Positions 32,136 to 42,773 are shown, counted from the first letter of the stretch. The stretch is 64,000 bases of DNA from Sulfurovum xiamenensis (GCF_030347995.1 NZ_JAQIBC010000010.1:1-64000), one strand, 5' to 3'. Numbers and translations are program-made. The notes: generated from the letters alone by a model not told the origin.

Positions 32136-32714
32136 ATGACAAATTGGATGGACGACGCGGAAATCGATTATGTAAAACAAGAAAAAGATAAGATTTTGTA
32201 TAAAGAACTAGGAGAGAAACTAGAGGATCTGGATAGAGAACATGATCTTGCATTATGGGCACTTAAAGAAGCAAACGACGTAGTAGACGCTCTTTGGGAA
32301 AGAAGACAAAAAGTTAAAAGAGAGTTGAGAAATGTTTCTCGAAGACTTAGAGAGAGGACTATGAGTAGAACCATGTATACAATTGATTTCAGGTCAGAAA
32401 TGGAACTCTACTCTCCAAAGATCGTCTTTGAAAATATACATATCATCTCTGCTATTTTCAGTGACGGGGCAATAAAGATAGAAAGGGCTCTACAGGCAAG
32501 GATCAAAGATGAACTTACATGGAATGAGATCTTCTCATATATTGAGCCTATGGAGATCTATGTGATCTTGAAAACCATTATACTCAAAAGATTCTATAAA
32601 GATACAGCCTATACGATAGGTGGTAATATGGATGAGGATAAGGTAAAGAACATTGAGAAAAAAGCATTTGAAAAAATGAGAACGATCTCTTTTATAGAAA
32701 ATATCTACAAATAG
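32136..32714 (+). CDS. hypothetical protein, 192 aa, N-terminal coiled coil
   Basis: Residues about 10-75 form a charged coiled coil (EKDKILYKELGEKLEDLDRE). The rest is a compact mixed fold with IEPMEIYVILKTIILKRFY. There is no signal or membrane segment. AAGGGAAAAGGG precedes the ATG. I do not recognise the family; it stands alone upstream of apt. Confidence 0.65.
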   Translation: MTNWMDDAEIDYVKQEKDKILYKELGEKLEDLDREHDLALWALKEANDVVDALWERRQKVKRELRNVSRRLRERTMSRTMYTIDFRSEMELYSPKIVFENIHIISAIFSDGAIKIERALQARIKDELTWNEIFSYIEPMEIYVILKTIILKRFYKDTAYTIGGNMDEDKVKNIEKKAFEKMRTISFIENIYK

Positions 32715-32751
32715 GTCTGTACTACATTCGATACAACCTTCAAGCAACTAT

Positions 32752-32759
32752 GCTACAAT
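32752..32759 (+). promoter_or_regulatory. -10 element of apt
   Basis: GCTACAAT lies 36 bases before the apt ATG; no -35 is clear. Confidence 0.45.
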
Positions 32760-32795
32760 TAATCCAAAAAAACAGTTTCATCCCAAGGAAATAAT

Positions 32796-33338
32796 ATGAC
32801 ACTCACCTCAGAAGATAAAAAAATCATTCTGGACAGTATTAGAGACATCCCAGACTTTCCAAAGCCAGGTATCATCTTTAAAGATATTACTACCCTGCTC
32901 TCTACGCCAGATGCTTTTAATACTTTGATGACGCACCTTGAAAATCGTTATGAAAGTTATGACTTGGACTATGTTGCAGGCATCGATGCAAGAGGGTTTA
33001 TCTTTGGTTCCATTTTGGCTGATAGACTGGGTGTTGGCTTTGTACCTGTTCGAAAAAAAGGAAAACTACCCTATACCACTGTGGCTGAGAAATACAGTCT
33101 TGAGTATGGATTTGACGAAGTAGAGATACACATCGATGCTTTTGGAGAAAAAGAAGATCCGAAGGTACTTCTCATAGATGATCTTATTGCTACAGGCGGA
33201 ACAGCAAAAGCGGCTGCAAACCTCATAGATAAAGTGGGTGCAAATTGTGTAGAGGCATGTTTCATCATGGAGCTTGCCTTCCTCAATGGACGTCAAGGCT
33301 TCGATGCCCCTGTCTATTCTGTTTTAGAGATAGATTAG
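32796..33338 (+). CDS. apt: adenine phosphoribosyltransferase
   Basis: Salvages adenine to AMP with PRPP. The 180-residue protein contains the APRT N-terminus [28 protein letters not shown], the flexible loop EYSLEYG-like segment ([14 protein letters not shown]) and the PRPP-binding motif [22 protein letters not shown] precedes the ATG. A perfect hairpin follows the stop. Confidence 0.97.
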   Translation: MTLTSEDKKIILDSIRDIPDFPKPGIIFKDITTLLSTPDAFNTLMTHLENRYESYDLDYVAGIDARGFIFGSILADRLGVGFVPVRKKGKLPYTTVAEKYSLEYGFDEVEIHIDAFGEKEDPKVLLIDDLIATGGTAKAAANLIDKVGANCVEACFIMELAFLNGRQGFDAPVYSVLEID

Positions 33339-33342
33339 CTTT

Positions 33343-33371
33343 CATAGTGTGTTCAAGATAAACACACTATG
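33343..33371 (+). terminator. hairpin after apt
   Basis: CATAGTGTGTT (33343-33353), a 7-nt loop and AACACACTATG (33361-33371) form an 11-bp perfect stem, four bases after the stop codon. A T run is missing. Confidence 0.6.
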
Positions 33372-33458
33372 GCAAAGTCCTTTGCATCGACATAGGACAC
33401 ATTTTGTCCAACATAAACAATGTAGTGTATAATGTAGCATCTACTAAAGGTGACCACC

Positions 33459-34559
33459 ATGAGAGTTTATATGTTTTTTTCAATTTTTCTTCTACTTTTC
33501 TTCTCAATACATTACCTTTTTTACTCCAGGGTCATCAAAAAGTTCTTGGTATCTGAAGCAGTGAAAAAGAAGTTGACCCTCCTGTTAGGCCTGAACTTTA
33601 TTTTCAATATACTCTATGTCTTAGGCCGTTATACAGATCTAATCAACACGCCTTTTTATTATCTCTTCTCTCTCTCCATCGGTATCTCTTTTGTGCTTCT
33701 TTTATATCTTATTGTTCATGAAGTGCTTAACCTGTTTCATAAAACACTCAGAAGTGTCGACATTTCGAAAAGAAACTTCATTAAGAACAGTGGTGATGCT
33801 GCGCTGATCGCACTCTCTACCTCTTATGTCAGTGCCGGTGCCTATGAGGGGATGAAGGAGCCCGTCGTCAATGTAGTGGAGTTTGATCATTTTGATTTTT
33901 CTATTATTCAGATCAGTGATTTTCATATAGGAGGCCTGATCGACAGAGATTTTGTTAAAGCCTCTGTCTCTAAGATCAATGCGCTCAAACCGGACATAGT
34001 CTTTATAACCGGCGATCTTGTCGATACTGCGCTGGAAGAGATAAAAGAGAGTATCAGAGAACTTGACAATATACGTGCTAAACACGGCATCTACTATATT
34101 TTTGGTAATCATGAGTTTTTTCACAATCCCCTGGAGATCATTGAGTTTATCAAAAGCACAAAGATCACACTGTTGCTCAATGAGAATGTAAAGATAGATG
34201 CATTAAAGCTCAATGTCGTAGGTGTAACAGACCTTATAGGCTATCGTATGAACCTGCTCGAACCGGATATAGATAAAGCCTTTAAAGGCTGCCATGACAC
34301 CTATAAGACCATACTCCTGGCCCACCAACCCAAATATATAGAAGAACTTGGAAACTATAGACCTGATCTCATTCTCAGCGGGCATACACACGGTGGACAG
34401 ATCTGGCCTTTCGGGCATTTGGTCAGACTGCAGCAGCCCTATGTCAAAGGACTGCATAGACTTTCCAATGGCAGCCACCTGTATGTCAATAGCGGTATCG
34501 GGTTTTGGGGACCGCCTATGAGACTGGATTCACAAGCCGAGATCGCCTACATTGTTTGA
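33459..34559 (+). CDS. membrane-anchored metallophosphoesterase
   Basis: The 366-residue protein has three or four N-terminal membrane segments (to about residue 100). A calcineurin-like phosphoesterase domain follows with all metal-binding boxes: [29 protein letters not shown] and [11 protein letters not shown]. Relatives (YkuE/YaeI-like) act on UDP-sugar lipids or phospholipids, but the substrate is unknown. The ATG at 33459 follows AAAGGTGA; a GTG at 33450 is less likely. Confidence 0.88.
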   Translation: MRVYMFFSIFLLLFFSIHYLFYSRVIKKFLVSEAVKKKLTLLLGLNFIFNILYVLGRYTDLINTPFYYLFSLSIGISFVLLLYLIVHEVLNLFHKTLRSVDISKRNFIKNSGDAALIALSTSYVSAGAYEGMKEPVVNVVEFDHFDFSIIQISDFHIGGLIDRDFVKASVSKINALKPDIVFITGDLVDTALEEIKESIRELDNIRAKHGIYYIFGNHEFFHNPLEIIEFIKSTKITLLLNENVKIDALKLNVVGVTDLIGYRMNLLEPDIDKAFKGCHDTYKTILLAHQPKYIEELGNYRPDLILSGHTHGGQIWPFGHLVRLQQPYVKGLHRLSNGSHLYVNSGIGFWGPPMRLDSQAEIAYIV

Positions 34560-34645
34560 TCTCACTCGTCTCATCTGCTCACCATAAGGCAATTTATAAC
34601 CTCCCATACGATATAATCTGCCTAATTACTATACAAGAGAAACAG

Positions 34646-35893
34646 ATGAACTTACATAAAGAAATATATATCCCTAAACCAAGTCCACATGACCCCGATA
34701 ATCTAGGGCATTTTGGCAGCCTTGAAAATGGGCAGGTAGGTTTTGGTGGACGTTTTGTGCCTGAAACATTGATGCCGGCACTTGAGAAGCTTCGACTTGA
34801 CTATGAAGCCGTACGTTTTGATAAAGAGTTTTGGGCAGAAGTGGACCATTACTACAAAAACTACGTAGGTCGTCCCTCTTCGCTCTACTTCGCGGAAAAC
34901 CTCTCTAAAGAACTTGATGCAAAGATCTACCTAAAGCGTGAAGACCTTAACCATACAGGTGCACATAAGATAAACCACACGGTAGCCCAAGCGATACTTG
35001 CAAAGCGACTGGGTAAGAAAAAAGTGATCGCAGAGACCGGTGCAGGTCAACATGGTGTAGCTACAGCTACGGTTGCCGCACTCTTTGGGCTGGAGTGTGA
35101 AATATTTATGGGTGCCAAAGATGCTGCACGCCAGGAATTGAACGTTTTCCGTATGAAACTGCTTGGTGCAAAAGTGCATGCCGTTGAATCTGGAAGTAAA
35201 ACACTCAAAGATGCGATGAATGAGGCCATTAGACACTGGGTGACCAATGCACGTGATACCTACTATATCATCGGTACAGTAGCAGGTCCACACCCTTATC
35301 CAATGATGATACGTGACATTCAGTCTATCATAGGATGGGAAGCGAAGCAACAGCTCAATGCAGTGGAAGGATGTCTGCCGGACAAAGTGATCGCCTGCAT
35401 CGGTGGAGGGTCTAATGCCCTTGGTATTTTCAATCACTTCTTAGAAGATGAAAGCGTAGAGTGTATCGGTATAGAAGCTGGTGGACTAGGACTTGACTCC
35501 AAACATGGCTGCTCACTTGCGAAAGGAAGCCCGGGTGTACTTCACGGTCAACTGAGCTACATCCTTCAGGATGAAGATGGTCAGGTACAGGAAGCACATT
35601 CCATCTCAGCAGGACTTGACTACCCGGGTATAGGACCGGAGCATTCATTTTTAAAAGATGAAGGTATCGCTAAATATGACTATATAACAGATGATGAAGC
35701 CTTGGATGCATTTGTATGGCTTTCTCAGGCAGAGGGTATCATTCCTGCCTTTGAAAGTTCACACGCCATTGCCTACCTTAAAAAGATGAAACCAGATGAG
35801 ATCAAAGGTAAAACGATCCTGATCAATCTTTCAGGACGTGGTGATAAAGATATGATACAGGCAAAAGATATACTCAAAGACCAGTTTGCCTAA
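34646..35893 (+). CDS. trpB: tryptophan synthase beta subunit
   Basis: Joins indole and serine to tryptophan with PLP. The start at 34646 after AGAGAAA gives a 415-residue protein of normal length; the longer frame from 34505 runs back into the previous gene. Motifs: [17 protein letters not shown] (PLP Lys), [29 protein letters not shown] and [13 protein letters not shown]. trpA is not next to it, so the trp genes are dispersed in this genome. Confidence 0.97.
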   Translation: MNLHKEIYIPKPSPHDPDNLGHFGSLENGQVGFGGRFVPETLMPALEKLRLDYEAVRFDKEFWAEVDHYYKNYVGRPSSLYFAENLSKELDAKIYLKREDLNHTGAHKINHTVAQAILAKRLGKKKVIAETGAGQHGVATATVAALFGLECEIFMGAKDAARQELNVFRMKLLGAKVHAVESGSKTLKDAMNEAIRHWVTNARDTYYIIGTVAGPHPYPMMIRDIQSIIGWEAKQQLNAVEGCLPDKVIACIGGGSNALGIFNHFLEDESVECIGIEAGGLGLDSKHGCSLAKGSPGVLHGQLSYILQDEDGQVQEAHSISAGLDYPGIGPEHSFLKDEGIAKYDYITDDEALDAFVWLSQAEGIIPAFESSHAIAYLKKMKPDEIKGKTILINLSGRGDKDMIQAKDILKDQFA

Positions 35894-35903
35894 ACATCAC
35901 AAC

Positions 35904-36860
35904 CTATACATCGGTCATATACCTATTGCTGATGACGACAGATAATGGTATCTGCACGAGATAGGAAAACATGATAGGTAGAAGCATTGAAACACCAAAG
36001 GTACTTGCCGAAAAGGTAGAAAGCACCAAAGCCAAGGTGATGTATCGTGTAATACTTTGCCAAAATGCTGCTCTCTCCTGCGGTGAGTCCAAATTATAGA
36101 TCAATTTTGAAACTATCAATACAAGCAGATAGAACACCGCTACTGCAATCAGAGCGATAAAGAAAAGTTCCGGTTCAAAATCATAAATGTCGATCAACTG
36201 TTGGGAACTCTGTAAACCGAACAGATAGAATAAAATGATAAAGATACTGATACGGCTGATAAATTTACTGTAAGTTTCGATCCATGTAAGCAATGGTTTT
36301 ATTAAGAGTACCACCCTGCTTGCCAAGAAAGGTATCACGATTAAAAGTGTGATCACCGGTTCTACAAATCTACTGATAGTGATCTTCTCATCATAGGTCA
36401 CCCCAAAGTGCCCTGCACTATACGTAGCAAAAAGATGCAACATCAATAATGAGAGTGAAACAAAAACAAGATTAATGAAAAGAAGCAAGAAACCTAAAGA
36501 GGTGTCAGCATTGGATCTTTTGATCCAATGCATGACCATACCTCCACCACTCAATACAGCAAGTAAAAACAAGCCTGCAGTAATGCCAAAATCATTCGTT
36601 ATAAATCCGATAACCAGTGCAAATATCGGTAAAAGCAGATAGTTAATAATAAATCCTTTAAAAAGAACTGACCTATACTCCCATACCAGCATAGTATCTC
36701 TTAACTTGAATTTAAAAAGTGATGGCATGATGAGTGTAAGACCTGCAAAGAGGCAAATGTTTTTATCGAAAATAAACCCATCTGTCATATTACCATACAT
36801 AAAACCCATTAGTGCTCCTGCTATCACAATAACAATTAACAGCATCATCTCTCCTTGCAA
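35904..36860 (-). CDS. BASS/ACR3-superfamily membrane transporter
   Basis: The 318-residue protein is hydrophobic with about ten membrane segments. SGGGMVMHWIKRSNADTSLG followed by a helix FLLLFINLVFVS resembles the substrate-binding crossover of bile acid/arsenite-type (BASS/ACR3) permeases. The substrate cannot be told; an organic anion or arsenite is possible. It converges on trpB with an 10-base gap and stands divergent from pepA. Confidence 0.7.
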   Translation of the reverse strand: MQGEMMLLIVIVIAGALMGFMYGNMTDGFIFDKNICLFAGLTLIMPSLFKFKLRDTMLVWEYRSVLFKGFIINYLLLPIFALVIGFITNDFGITAGLFLLAVLSGGGMVMHWIKRSNADTSLGFLLLFINLVFVSLSLLMLHLFATYSAGHFGVTYDEKITISRFVEPVITLLIVIPFLASRVVLLIKPLLTWIETYSKFISRISIFIILFYLFGLQSSQQLIDIYDFEPELFFIALIAVAVFYLLVLIVSKLIYNLDSPQERAAFWQSITRYITLALVLSTFSASTFGVSMLLPIMFSYLVQIPLSVVISNRYMTDV

Positions 36861-36952
36861 TCTTTTTACATAGTATACTACAAAAAGTATCTTTAGTCTT
36901 TTTAAAAGGGGGCGTCTTGTTTATTCTCATAACGCGTATTTACCAATATTTT

Positions 36953-36960
36953 GCTATACT
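36953..36960 (+). promoter_or_regulatory. -10 element of pepA
   Basis: GCTATACT lies 30 bases before the pepA ATG. Confidence 0.4.
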
Positions 36961-36990
36961 CCATAGAATAAAACAAACCAAAGGCTATCC

Positions 36991-38454
36991 ATGAATTTTG
37001 AATTAACACAACTCTCTGTGGCAGATATCCAAGGCGATATAGAAGTCATCATTGTCATCGACAAAAATACAGATCATACGTTCGTACAAGATAAAAAACT
37101 CTTAAAAAAAGCAGGTTTTGAAGGTGGACAGGATGAAACGTGTTTCCTTGTAAGTAAAGACAGACTCTATGTGGGTGCAGACTCAACACGCAGTAAAGAT
37201 ATCAGAACGGCTGCAGCCAATGCCATTAAAGCACTCAATGGAAAAGAGTACAAATCTATCAAAATTGCAACCTATCTCTCCAGTGAGAAATGTACGAACT
37301 CTCTTCGTGCTATGGTGGAAGGCTTTGTCCTGGGTGCATACACATTTGAGAATTATAAAACAAAAAAAAGTAAGAAGAAGATCAAACATATCTCTATCTC
37401 ACTTGAAGAGTATAACGGATACAAGGTAGATGTAGAAAAAGCTTCTACAGTCATCCATAAAGCACAGATTATAGCTGATGCCACTAACTTCACACGTAAC
37501 ATCGTCAACACAACACCTGATGACTGTTATCCGAATGTCATGGCAGAGATCGCTGAGACCATGGCAGATGAAACAGGCCTGAAGTGTAAAGTACTTAAGC
37601 CCAAAGAGCTGAGAAAAGAGAAGATGGAGACACTGCTTGCTGTGGCACGTGCAAGCCGACATAGACCAAGGGTCATACACCTTGCACACAAGCCAAAAGA
37701 TGCAAAATGTGTCGTGACCCTAGTAGGTAAAGGTCTTACCTATGACAGTGGTGGACTAAGCCTTAAGCCTGCTGACTTCATGGTGACGATGAAGTCGGAC
37801 AAGAGTGGTGGTTCAGCGGTCATCGGTATCATGAAAGCCGTAGCAGAAATGAACTTGCCTGTAGAGGTACATGGTTTTGTAGGTGCCGTAGAGAATATGA
37901 TTGGCGGGGATGCCTATAAACCTGATGATGTACTGGTAGCAAAGAATGGCAAAACGATCGAGGTACGCAACACGGATGCCGAAGGCCGTTTGGTCCTTGC
38001 AGACACACTCTGCTATGCACAGCAGGAGGTCAAAGCGGATTACCTCTTCGATCTTGCGACACTTACAGGTGCCTGTGTAGTGGGTGTAGGAAACTATACA
38101 TCAGGTATTATGGGGAACTCTGATGACATGAAATCACTTGTTGTAGATGCAGCAAAACGTTCAGGAGAATTGGCCACTGCCTTAGACTTTAACCCTTACC
38201 TCAAAAAGACGATCAAGTCTGAGATAGCAGATGTATGCAATATTTCCAATACACGTTATGGAGGAGCGATCACAGCGGGTCAATTCCTCTCGGAGTTCAT
38301 CGATGAAGACCATAAAGAAAAATGGGCGCATATTGATATCGCAGGTCCTGCATTTGTAGAACATGCATGGGGAGAAAACCCTTTTGGTGCTTCTGGTGCC
38401 GGAGTGAGAATGATGGTAAAACTTATTGAAAAACTCTCTGAGGATGATAAATAA
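36991..38454 (+). CDS. pepA: leucyl aminopeptidase (M17 family)
   Basis: Cytosolic two-metal aminopeptidase releasing N-terminal residues from peptides. The 487-residue protein has the M17 C-terminal domain with GKGLTYDSGGLSLKP, MKSDKSGGSAV and the signature NTDAEGRLVLADTL; LTGACVVGVG follows. The N-terminal third is the variable, DNA-binding-like domain of PepA. A hairpin separates it from the convergent antiporter gene, and ychF follows, a common Campylobacterota pairing. Confidence 0.97.
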   Translation: MNFELTQLSVADIQGDIEVIIVIDKNTDHTFVQDKKLLKKAGFEGGQDETCFLVSKDRLYVGADSTRSKDIRTAAANAIKALNGKEYKSIKIATYLSSEKCTNSLRAMVEGFVLGAYTFENYKTKKSKKKIKHISISLEEYNGYKVDVEKASTVIHKAQIIADATNFTRNIVNTTPDDCYPNVMAEIAETMADETGLKCKVLKPKELRKEKMETLLAVARASRHRPRVIHLAHKPKDAKCVVTLVGKGLTYDSGGLSLKPADFMVTMKSDKSGGSAVIGIMKAVAEMNLPVEVHGFVGAVENMIGGDAYKPDDVLVAKNGKTIEVRNTDAEGRLVLADTLCYAQQEVKADYLFDLATLTGACVVGVGNYTSGIMGNSDDMKSLVVDAAKRSGELATALDFNPYLKKTIKSEIADVCNISNTRYGGAITAGQFLSEFIDEDHKEKWAHIDIAGPAFVEHAWGENPFGASGAGVRMMVKLIEKLSEDDK

Positions 38455-38469
38455 TCGGCATCCTAGAGA

Positions 38470-38502
38470 ACAAGAGAGTGTTACATCGTTTTACTCTTTT
38501 GT
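38470..38502. terminator. hairpin between pepA and the antiporter gene
   Basis: ACAAGAGAGT (38470-38479) pairs with ACTCTTTTGT (38493-38502), one G-T pair, loop of 13. It lies between two convergent genes and could end both transcripts. Confidence 0.4.
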
Positions 38503-40119
38503 GAGTTTAAGATGACATGCCAATGCCTCTTCTGCCAGCATATCAGCAATAGTATCTCTGCTATTGATGATATGTTTGATACCTAACGCTGAGATAAACT
38601 CTTCTTCTGCATGATTGTTTACACTTACGATACTATTGATATCACGATTGAATGAAGCAATATTTTCACAGATCAATTGTCTCTGTATCTCATTTTCTAC
38701 CGTGACAATGATGGCATTACAAGCATTAACATTAAAATGTGACAAAACCATTTTCTGTGCGGCATTGGCAAAATAAATGGCTTCTTCACCTTTTGCTATT
38801 ACATCATCCACTACCTTCACATCATGCTCAAGTATGACGTAAAGTAGATTTCTTTCTTTAAACATTTTGACAAGTTTTTGTCCTACCGGTCCATATCCAC
38901 ATATAATAATATGATTTCTATATGTACCACCTATAAGTGCACGGTCACGTAATGCCATAGGCTCTTTGTGAAGCATATCTGCAATCTTTTTAATATTTTT
39001 CAGTACAAAAGGTGTCAATATCATTGAAAAAATGACCGTAATGATCATGATCTGATTGAGTTCATTAGAGATGAGATTATTGGCATATGCAAGTGCAAAC
39101 ACAGCTAAGGCAAATTCTCCTACCTGAAACAGTGCCAATGCCGTTTTAAGTGCAGTTCTCGTCTGTACAAACACGCGTAAAATACCAAAGATCACTAAAC
39201 CTTTAAAGAGCATAATACCTACAAGTAACCCAAATATAACATCTCCGTAATTCACAAGAGAATGCCAATCGATCAACATCCCTATCGTAATAAAAAAGAC
39301 GCCTAAAAGGATATCTCTAAAGGGTATCAGGTCTGTTTCTATACGATAACGATACTTTGTTTCAGATATTATCATTCCTCCAAGGAATGCTCCCAATGAG
39401 TAGGAAAAACCAAATATATCTGCCAAATAGGAAGCACTCATAACAATAAGCAATACCGCAACCAGAAAAATCTCTTCTGAACCTGATGCTGTGATCCAGC
39501 CAAAGAATCGTTCAAGAAAATATTTACCGAAAAGAAAGAGAATTGAAAATACCACAATAGCACTTCCAAAAGTTTCAACCAGGAGAATGGACAAGGACTC
39601 AGTTTCAGAAGTGAAAAAAGAGACCATTAAAAGTATCGGAATAACAGCTAAATCCTGATACAGTAGAATGCCAAGCGTTGTACGTCCATAGCCTGAATGT
39701 ATTTGATTGTTTTCATTAAGGATCTTCAGAACGATCGCTGTAGAGGAGAGTGCAAGTGCAAAACCTATGACGATAGCACTTCTAATATCCAGATCAAAAG
39801 CAAAGGAACCTAGTAATGTGAATAGAACCCCTGAAATGATAACTTGCATCGCACCATAAACGAAAACCTCTTTTTTCATCCTTTTGAGGTGGTTAACTGA
39901 AAATTCCAATCCTATAGTAAACATTAAAAATACAATTCCAAATTCTGCCAAATGAGATAACATTTCTCTGGAATCATTGGCAAAATGGAAAATTGATGAG
40001 ATAGTAAAACCAGTGATAACATACCCTATAATCGTTGGTATATCAAATCTTTTTAGGACAACATTGAGTACTGTTGCTATACCAATCGTAATAATTAATA
40101 TCAGTAAAGCATTTTCCAT
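38491..40119 (-). CDS. KefB-type cation:proton antiporter with RCK domain
   Basis: The 542-residue protein has about 12 membrane segments of the CPA2 family (GFALALSSTAIVLKIL, LLYQDLAVIPILLM) followed by a cytosolic TrkA-N/RCK domain with the nucleotide motif IICGYGPVGQKLVKMF. It probably exchanges K+ or Na+ for H+ under ligand control. The start at 40119 follows AGGAAGA; an in-frame start 33 bases upstream has no such site. Confidence 0.9.
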   Translation of the reverse strand: MENALLILIITIGIATVLNVVLKRFDIPTIIGYVITGFTISSIFHFANDSREMLSHLAEFGIVFLMFTIGLEFSVNHLKRMKKEVFVYGAMQVIISGVLFTLLGSFAFDLDIRSAIVIGFALALSSTAIVLKILNENNQIHSGYGRTTLGILLYQDLAVIPILLMVSFFTSETESLSILLVETFGSAIVVFSILFLFGKYFLERFFGWITASGSEEIFLVAVLLIVMSASYLADIFGFSYSLGAFLGGMIISETKYRYRIETDLIPFRDILLGVFFITIGMLIDWHSLVNYGDVIFGLLVGIMLFKGLVIFGILRVFVQTRTALKTALALFQVGEFALAVFALAYANNLISNELNQIMIITVIFSMILTPFVLKNIKKIADMLHKEPMALRDRALIGGTYRNHIIICGYGPVGQKLVKMFKERNLLYVILEHDVKVVDDVIAKGEEAIYFANAAQKMVLSHFNVNACNAIIVTVENEIQRQLICENIASFNRDINSIVSVNNHAEEEFISALGIKHIINSRDTIADMLAEEALACHLKLTKE

Positions 40120-40273
40120 TGATCTTCCTGTTTTTTTTTGATTCTGTCTCACTTGTATTTTTTTATCATAGCAAAAGTGTATGTAAAATAGATAAATTTT
40201 CTATAAATCATCTATGATCATCATGAATAAAATGACATCTGATAGGAACTAACCCCCTCTTCACCAATATTTC

Positions 40274-40281
40274 GCTAAAAT
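40274..40281 (+). promoter_or_regulatory. -10 element of ychF
   Basis: GCTAAAAT lies 34 bases before the ychF ATG. Confidence 0.4.
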
Positions 40282-40315
40282 CGCGGTAATCATATTATCA
40301 TAATTAAGGAATACC

Positions 40316-41419
40316 ATGGGACTAGGCATCGGACTTGTTGGACTACCAAATGTAGGAAAATCTACGACTTTTAACGCACTCACTAAAGCACAAAATGCAG
40401 AAAGTGCAAACTATCCGTTCTGTACCATCGAGCCAAATAAAGCGGTGGTACCTGTACCAGACAATAGACTGGATGAACTTGCAAAGATCGTTAACCCTGA
40501 AAGAATACAACACTCAACGATTGATTTCGTTGATATCGCCGGGCTTGTAGCCGGTGCGAGTAAAGGTGAAGGTCTGGGAAATAAATTTCTTGGAAATATC
40601 CGTGAAACAGAAGTGATCCTGCACATTGTAAGATGTTTTCATGATGAGAACATTGTTCATACAGAAGGTTCTATCGACCCTATCAGAGATGTTGAGATCA
40701 TTGAGCAGGAGCTTCTCTTTGCCGATATCGATGCAGTGCTCAAACGTATAGAGATGCTAAAAAAGAAAGCAAGAGGAAACGACAAGGATGCAAAAGAACA
40801 GCTTGAAGTCGCTGAAGCACTCCTGGCACATATAGAAGAAGGCCATCCGGTATCTACGTTTGCAGACAAAGAGAGTGATGGCTTTTTGGCGATGAACAAG
40901 GATCTGCGTCTTCTTACATCAAAACCGATCATCTATGGTGCAAATGTCGATGAAGATGGTCTGAGTGAAGACAATGAATATGTAAAAAAACTCAAAGCCT
41001 ATGCAGCAGAACGAAATTCAGAAGTGATCAAACTGTGTGCCAAAGTAGAAGAAGATATGGTAGACTTTGATGATGAAGAGAGAGAGGAGATGCTTGCAGA
41101 ACTTGGTGTTGAAGAGAGTGGTCTGGACCAGATCATACACAAAGGTTTTGACACACTTGGCCTGATGAGCTACTTTACCGCAGGTGTCAAAGAGGTACGT
41201 GCATGGACCATACGTAAGGGGACGACAGCACCTAAAGCTGCAGCAGTCATTCATAATGACTTTGAAAAAGGTTTCATCCGTGCGGAGGTTATCAGCTATG
41301 AAGACTTTATCGCTTGTGGAGGAGAAGCCGGTGCAAAAGAGGCTGGTAAAAGCAGACTGGAAGGTAAAGAGTACATCGTACAAGATGGCGATGTGATGCA
41401 CTTTAGATTTAACGTGTAA
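40316..41419 (+). CDS. ychF: YchF/Obg-like ATPase
   Basis: The 367-residue P-loop protein of the OLA1/YchF group binds ATP in spite of its GTPase ancestry and associates with ribosomes. It begins MGLGIGLVGLPNVGKSTTFN; switch region DIAGLVAGASKGEGLGNKFL; the NVDE nucleotide motif (YGANVDED) in place of NKxD; C-terminal TGS/coiled-coil part with GVKEVRAWTIRKGTTAP and FIRAEVISYEDF. AAGGAA precedes the ATG. Confidence 0.97.
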   Translation: MGLGIGLVGLPNVGKSTTFNALTKAQNAESANYPFCTIEPNKAVVPVPDNRLDELAKIVNPERIQHSTIDFVDIAGLVAGASKGEGLGNKFLGNIRETEVILHIVRCFHDENIVHTEGSIDPIRDVEIIEQELLFADIDAVLKRIEMLKKKARGNDKDAKEQLEVAEALLAHIEEGHPVSTFADKESDGFLAMNKDLRLLTSKPIIYGANVDEDGLSEDNEYVKKLKAYAAERNSEVIKLCAKVEEDMVDFDDEEREEMLAELGVEESGLDQIIHKGFDTLGLMSYFTAGVKEVRAWTIRKGTTAPKAAAVIHNDFEKGFIRAEVISYEDFIACGGEAGAKEAGKSRLEGKEYIVQDGDVMHFRFNV

Positions 41420-41428
41420 TAAAGGACC

Positions 41429-41893
41429 ATGATGAGAAAATTACTATTCATTGGATTGATCGGGTTTGCTTTAGTTGGCTGTGATAGTAAAAAAGGTACC
41501 TTTCTTGAAACAGTAAAAAGTGAAAATGATCACACTACTTCAGTAGCCAGACTGGAAAAACTCATCATGGATCAAGGGCTTACCCATTTCAGTACCATGG
41601 ATCATAGAGCCAATGCAAGAAATGTCAATATGAATTTGAAACCTGAAACGGTTGTGGTCTTCGGTAATCCAAAGATGGGAACGGTTCTGATGAACTGTAA
41701 CCCTTCTATGGGCTTGGACCTGCCTCTTCGCATACTTGTTACTACGAACTATGAGGGTGAAACAAGCTTTATTTATACCAATCCGGAATACTGGTCATTA
41801 AAACACAATGTTAAAGACAAAAATTGTTTAAACATACTGACAAAAGCTAAAATAGCATTAGCCGCCCTTGCCCAGGAAGCAGGTAAAAAATAA
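41429..41893 (+). CDS. DUF302 lipoprotein
   Basis: The 154-residue protein has a lipobox (GFALVGC, Cys19) after a short hydrophobic stretch, so it is lipid-anchored. A DUF302-type domain follows: VARLEKLIMDQGLTHFSTMD, VVFGNPKMGTVLMNCNPSMG and LPLRILV. DUF302 domains are small alpha-beta units of unclear function found in oxidative or sulfur-stress contexts. It lies 9 bases after ychF and overlaps the next gene by one base. Confidence 0.85.
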   Translation: MMRKLLFIGLIGFALVGCDSKKGTFLETVKSENDHTTSVARLEKLIMDQGLTHFSTMDHRANARNVNMNLKPETVVVFGNPKMGTVLMNCNPSMGLDLPLRILVTTNYEGETSFIYTNPEYWSLKHNVKDKNCLNILTKAKIALAALAQEAGKK

Positions 41894-42372
41894 TGCAGAT
41901 CAATACAAATGAAATACTCTACCGTATACAAAAAGCACTGAATTTAACAACAGAAGAGATGTTAGAAGCCTATAGGCTTGAAGACTTTCCTATGGATGCT
42001 TCACATTTGGAGTCTCTTCTCAAACGCCGTCAAGACAAAGATTTCATACCGGCCAGTTATGAAGAGTTAGGTGTATTCTTAGATGGAATGGTCACACTTA
42101 AAAGAGGTCCATCTCCGAAAAAACAAAATGATGAGGAAGCGGTAGAGCTGACCAACAACCTCATACTCAAAAAGCTTCGTATCGCTCTGGAACTCAAAGA
42201 AGCAGAGACAGAGATCATCTTTGGTCTAGCAGATGTTGAACTCAGCAAACAGCAACTCGCTTCCCTTTTTCGAAAAGAAGGGCATAAGAACTTTAAGGCA
42301 TGCTCTGATGAACTGCTCATGGCCTTTCTAGAAGGTTTGGATGAGTTTTACTATACGGGAGAGATAGAGTAG
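41893..42372 (+). CDS. DUF1456 (YehS-like) protein
   Basis: The 159-residue protein consists of two similar helical halves (ILYRIQKALNLTTEEMLEAY and ILKKLRIALELKEAETEIIF), the duplicated DUF1456 layout of E. coli YehS. Function is unknown. The ATG overlaps the stop of the DUF302 gene, so the two are coupled. Confidence 0.88.
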   Translation: MQINTNEILYRIQKALNLTTEEMLEAYRLEDFPMDASHLESLLKRRQDKDFIPASYEELGVFLDGMVTLKRGPSPKKQNDEEAVELTNNLILKKLRIALELKEAETEIIFGLADVELSKQQLASLFRKEGHKNFKACSDELLMAFLEGLDEFYYTGEIE

Positions 42373-42390
42373 ATCCCGCTCTACCATGTG

Positions 42391-42771
42391 ATGCACTTAA
42401 AAAAATCCCTTCAAACTATCAAAAGTGAACTAGTAAAAAACGAAGAGATACTCAAACACCTCCAAAAAAGCCACCCTCACCTGGCCCACCTCTCAGAAGA
42501 TCAAATATTAAAATACTTTAATGTTCAGAGCCTTCATGAACTGAATGGGCATATGGAACAGATAAAAAAGTCTCAAGAACTCCAAGTTGACCTCACTGTA
42601 CAAAAAAAGGAAGTATGTACCTGCAGAGACAGTCATGGAGAGATCAAAGACCTTTATGACTCTGAAGTATCTGCCAAAGAGCAGATAGCTACACTATCCA
42701 AGGAAAAACAATTACAGCTTAGTGTTTATAGATGTCCTTATAGCTCTGGATGGCATTTGACCAAAGGGTAA
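42391..42771 (+). CDS. hypothetical protein, 126 aa, with four cysteines
   Basis: A helical, charged N-terminal part (about 1-70) contains LSEDQILKYFNVQSLHELN. It is followed by VCTCRDSHG and, at the end, VYRCPYSSGWHLTK. Together CxC and C/H at the C-terminus could bind a metal or fold as a small zinc module. No clear ribosome binding site; GTG 42388 is an alternative start. The family is not recognised. Confidence 0.55.
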   Translation: MHLKKSLQTIKSELVKNEEILKHLQKSHPHLAHLSEDQILKYFNVQSLHELNGHMEQIKKSQELQVDLTVQKKEVCTCRDSHGEIKDLYDSEVSAKEQIATLSKEKQLQLSVYRCPYSSGWHLTKG

Positions 42772-42773
42772 AG

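Noticed and set aside
34931-35437. 168-codon minus-strand ORF opposite trpB
   Set aside because: Antisense to conserved trpB, no ribosome binding site, no motif.
40131-40139. Nine-T run upstream of the antiporter gene as a phase-variation tract
   Set aside because: On the gene's strand it is a poly-A tract ahead of the supported start and Shine-Dalgarno; short A/T runs are common in this AT-rich genome.
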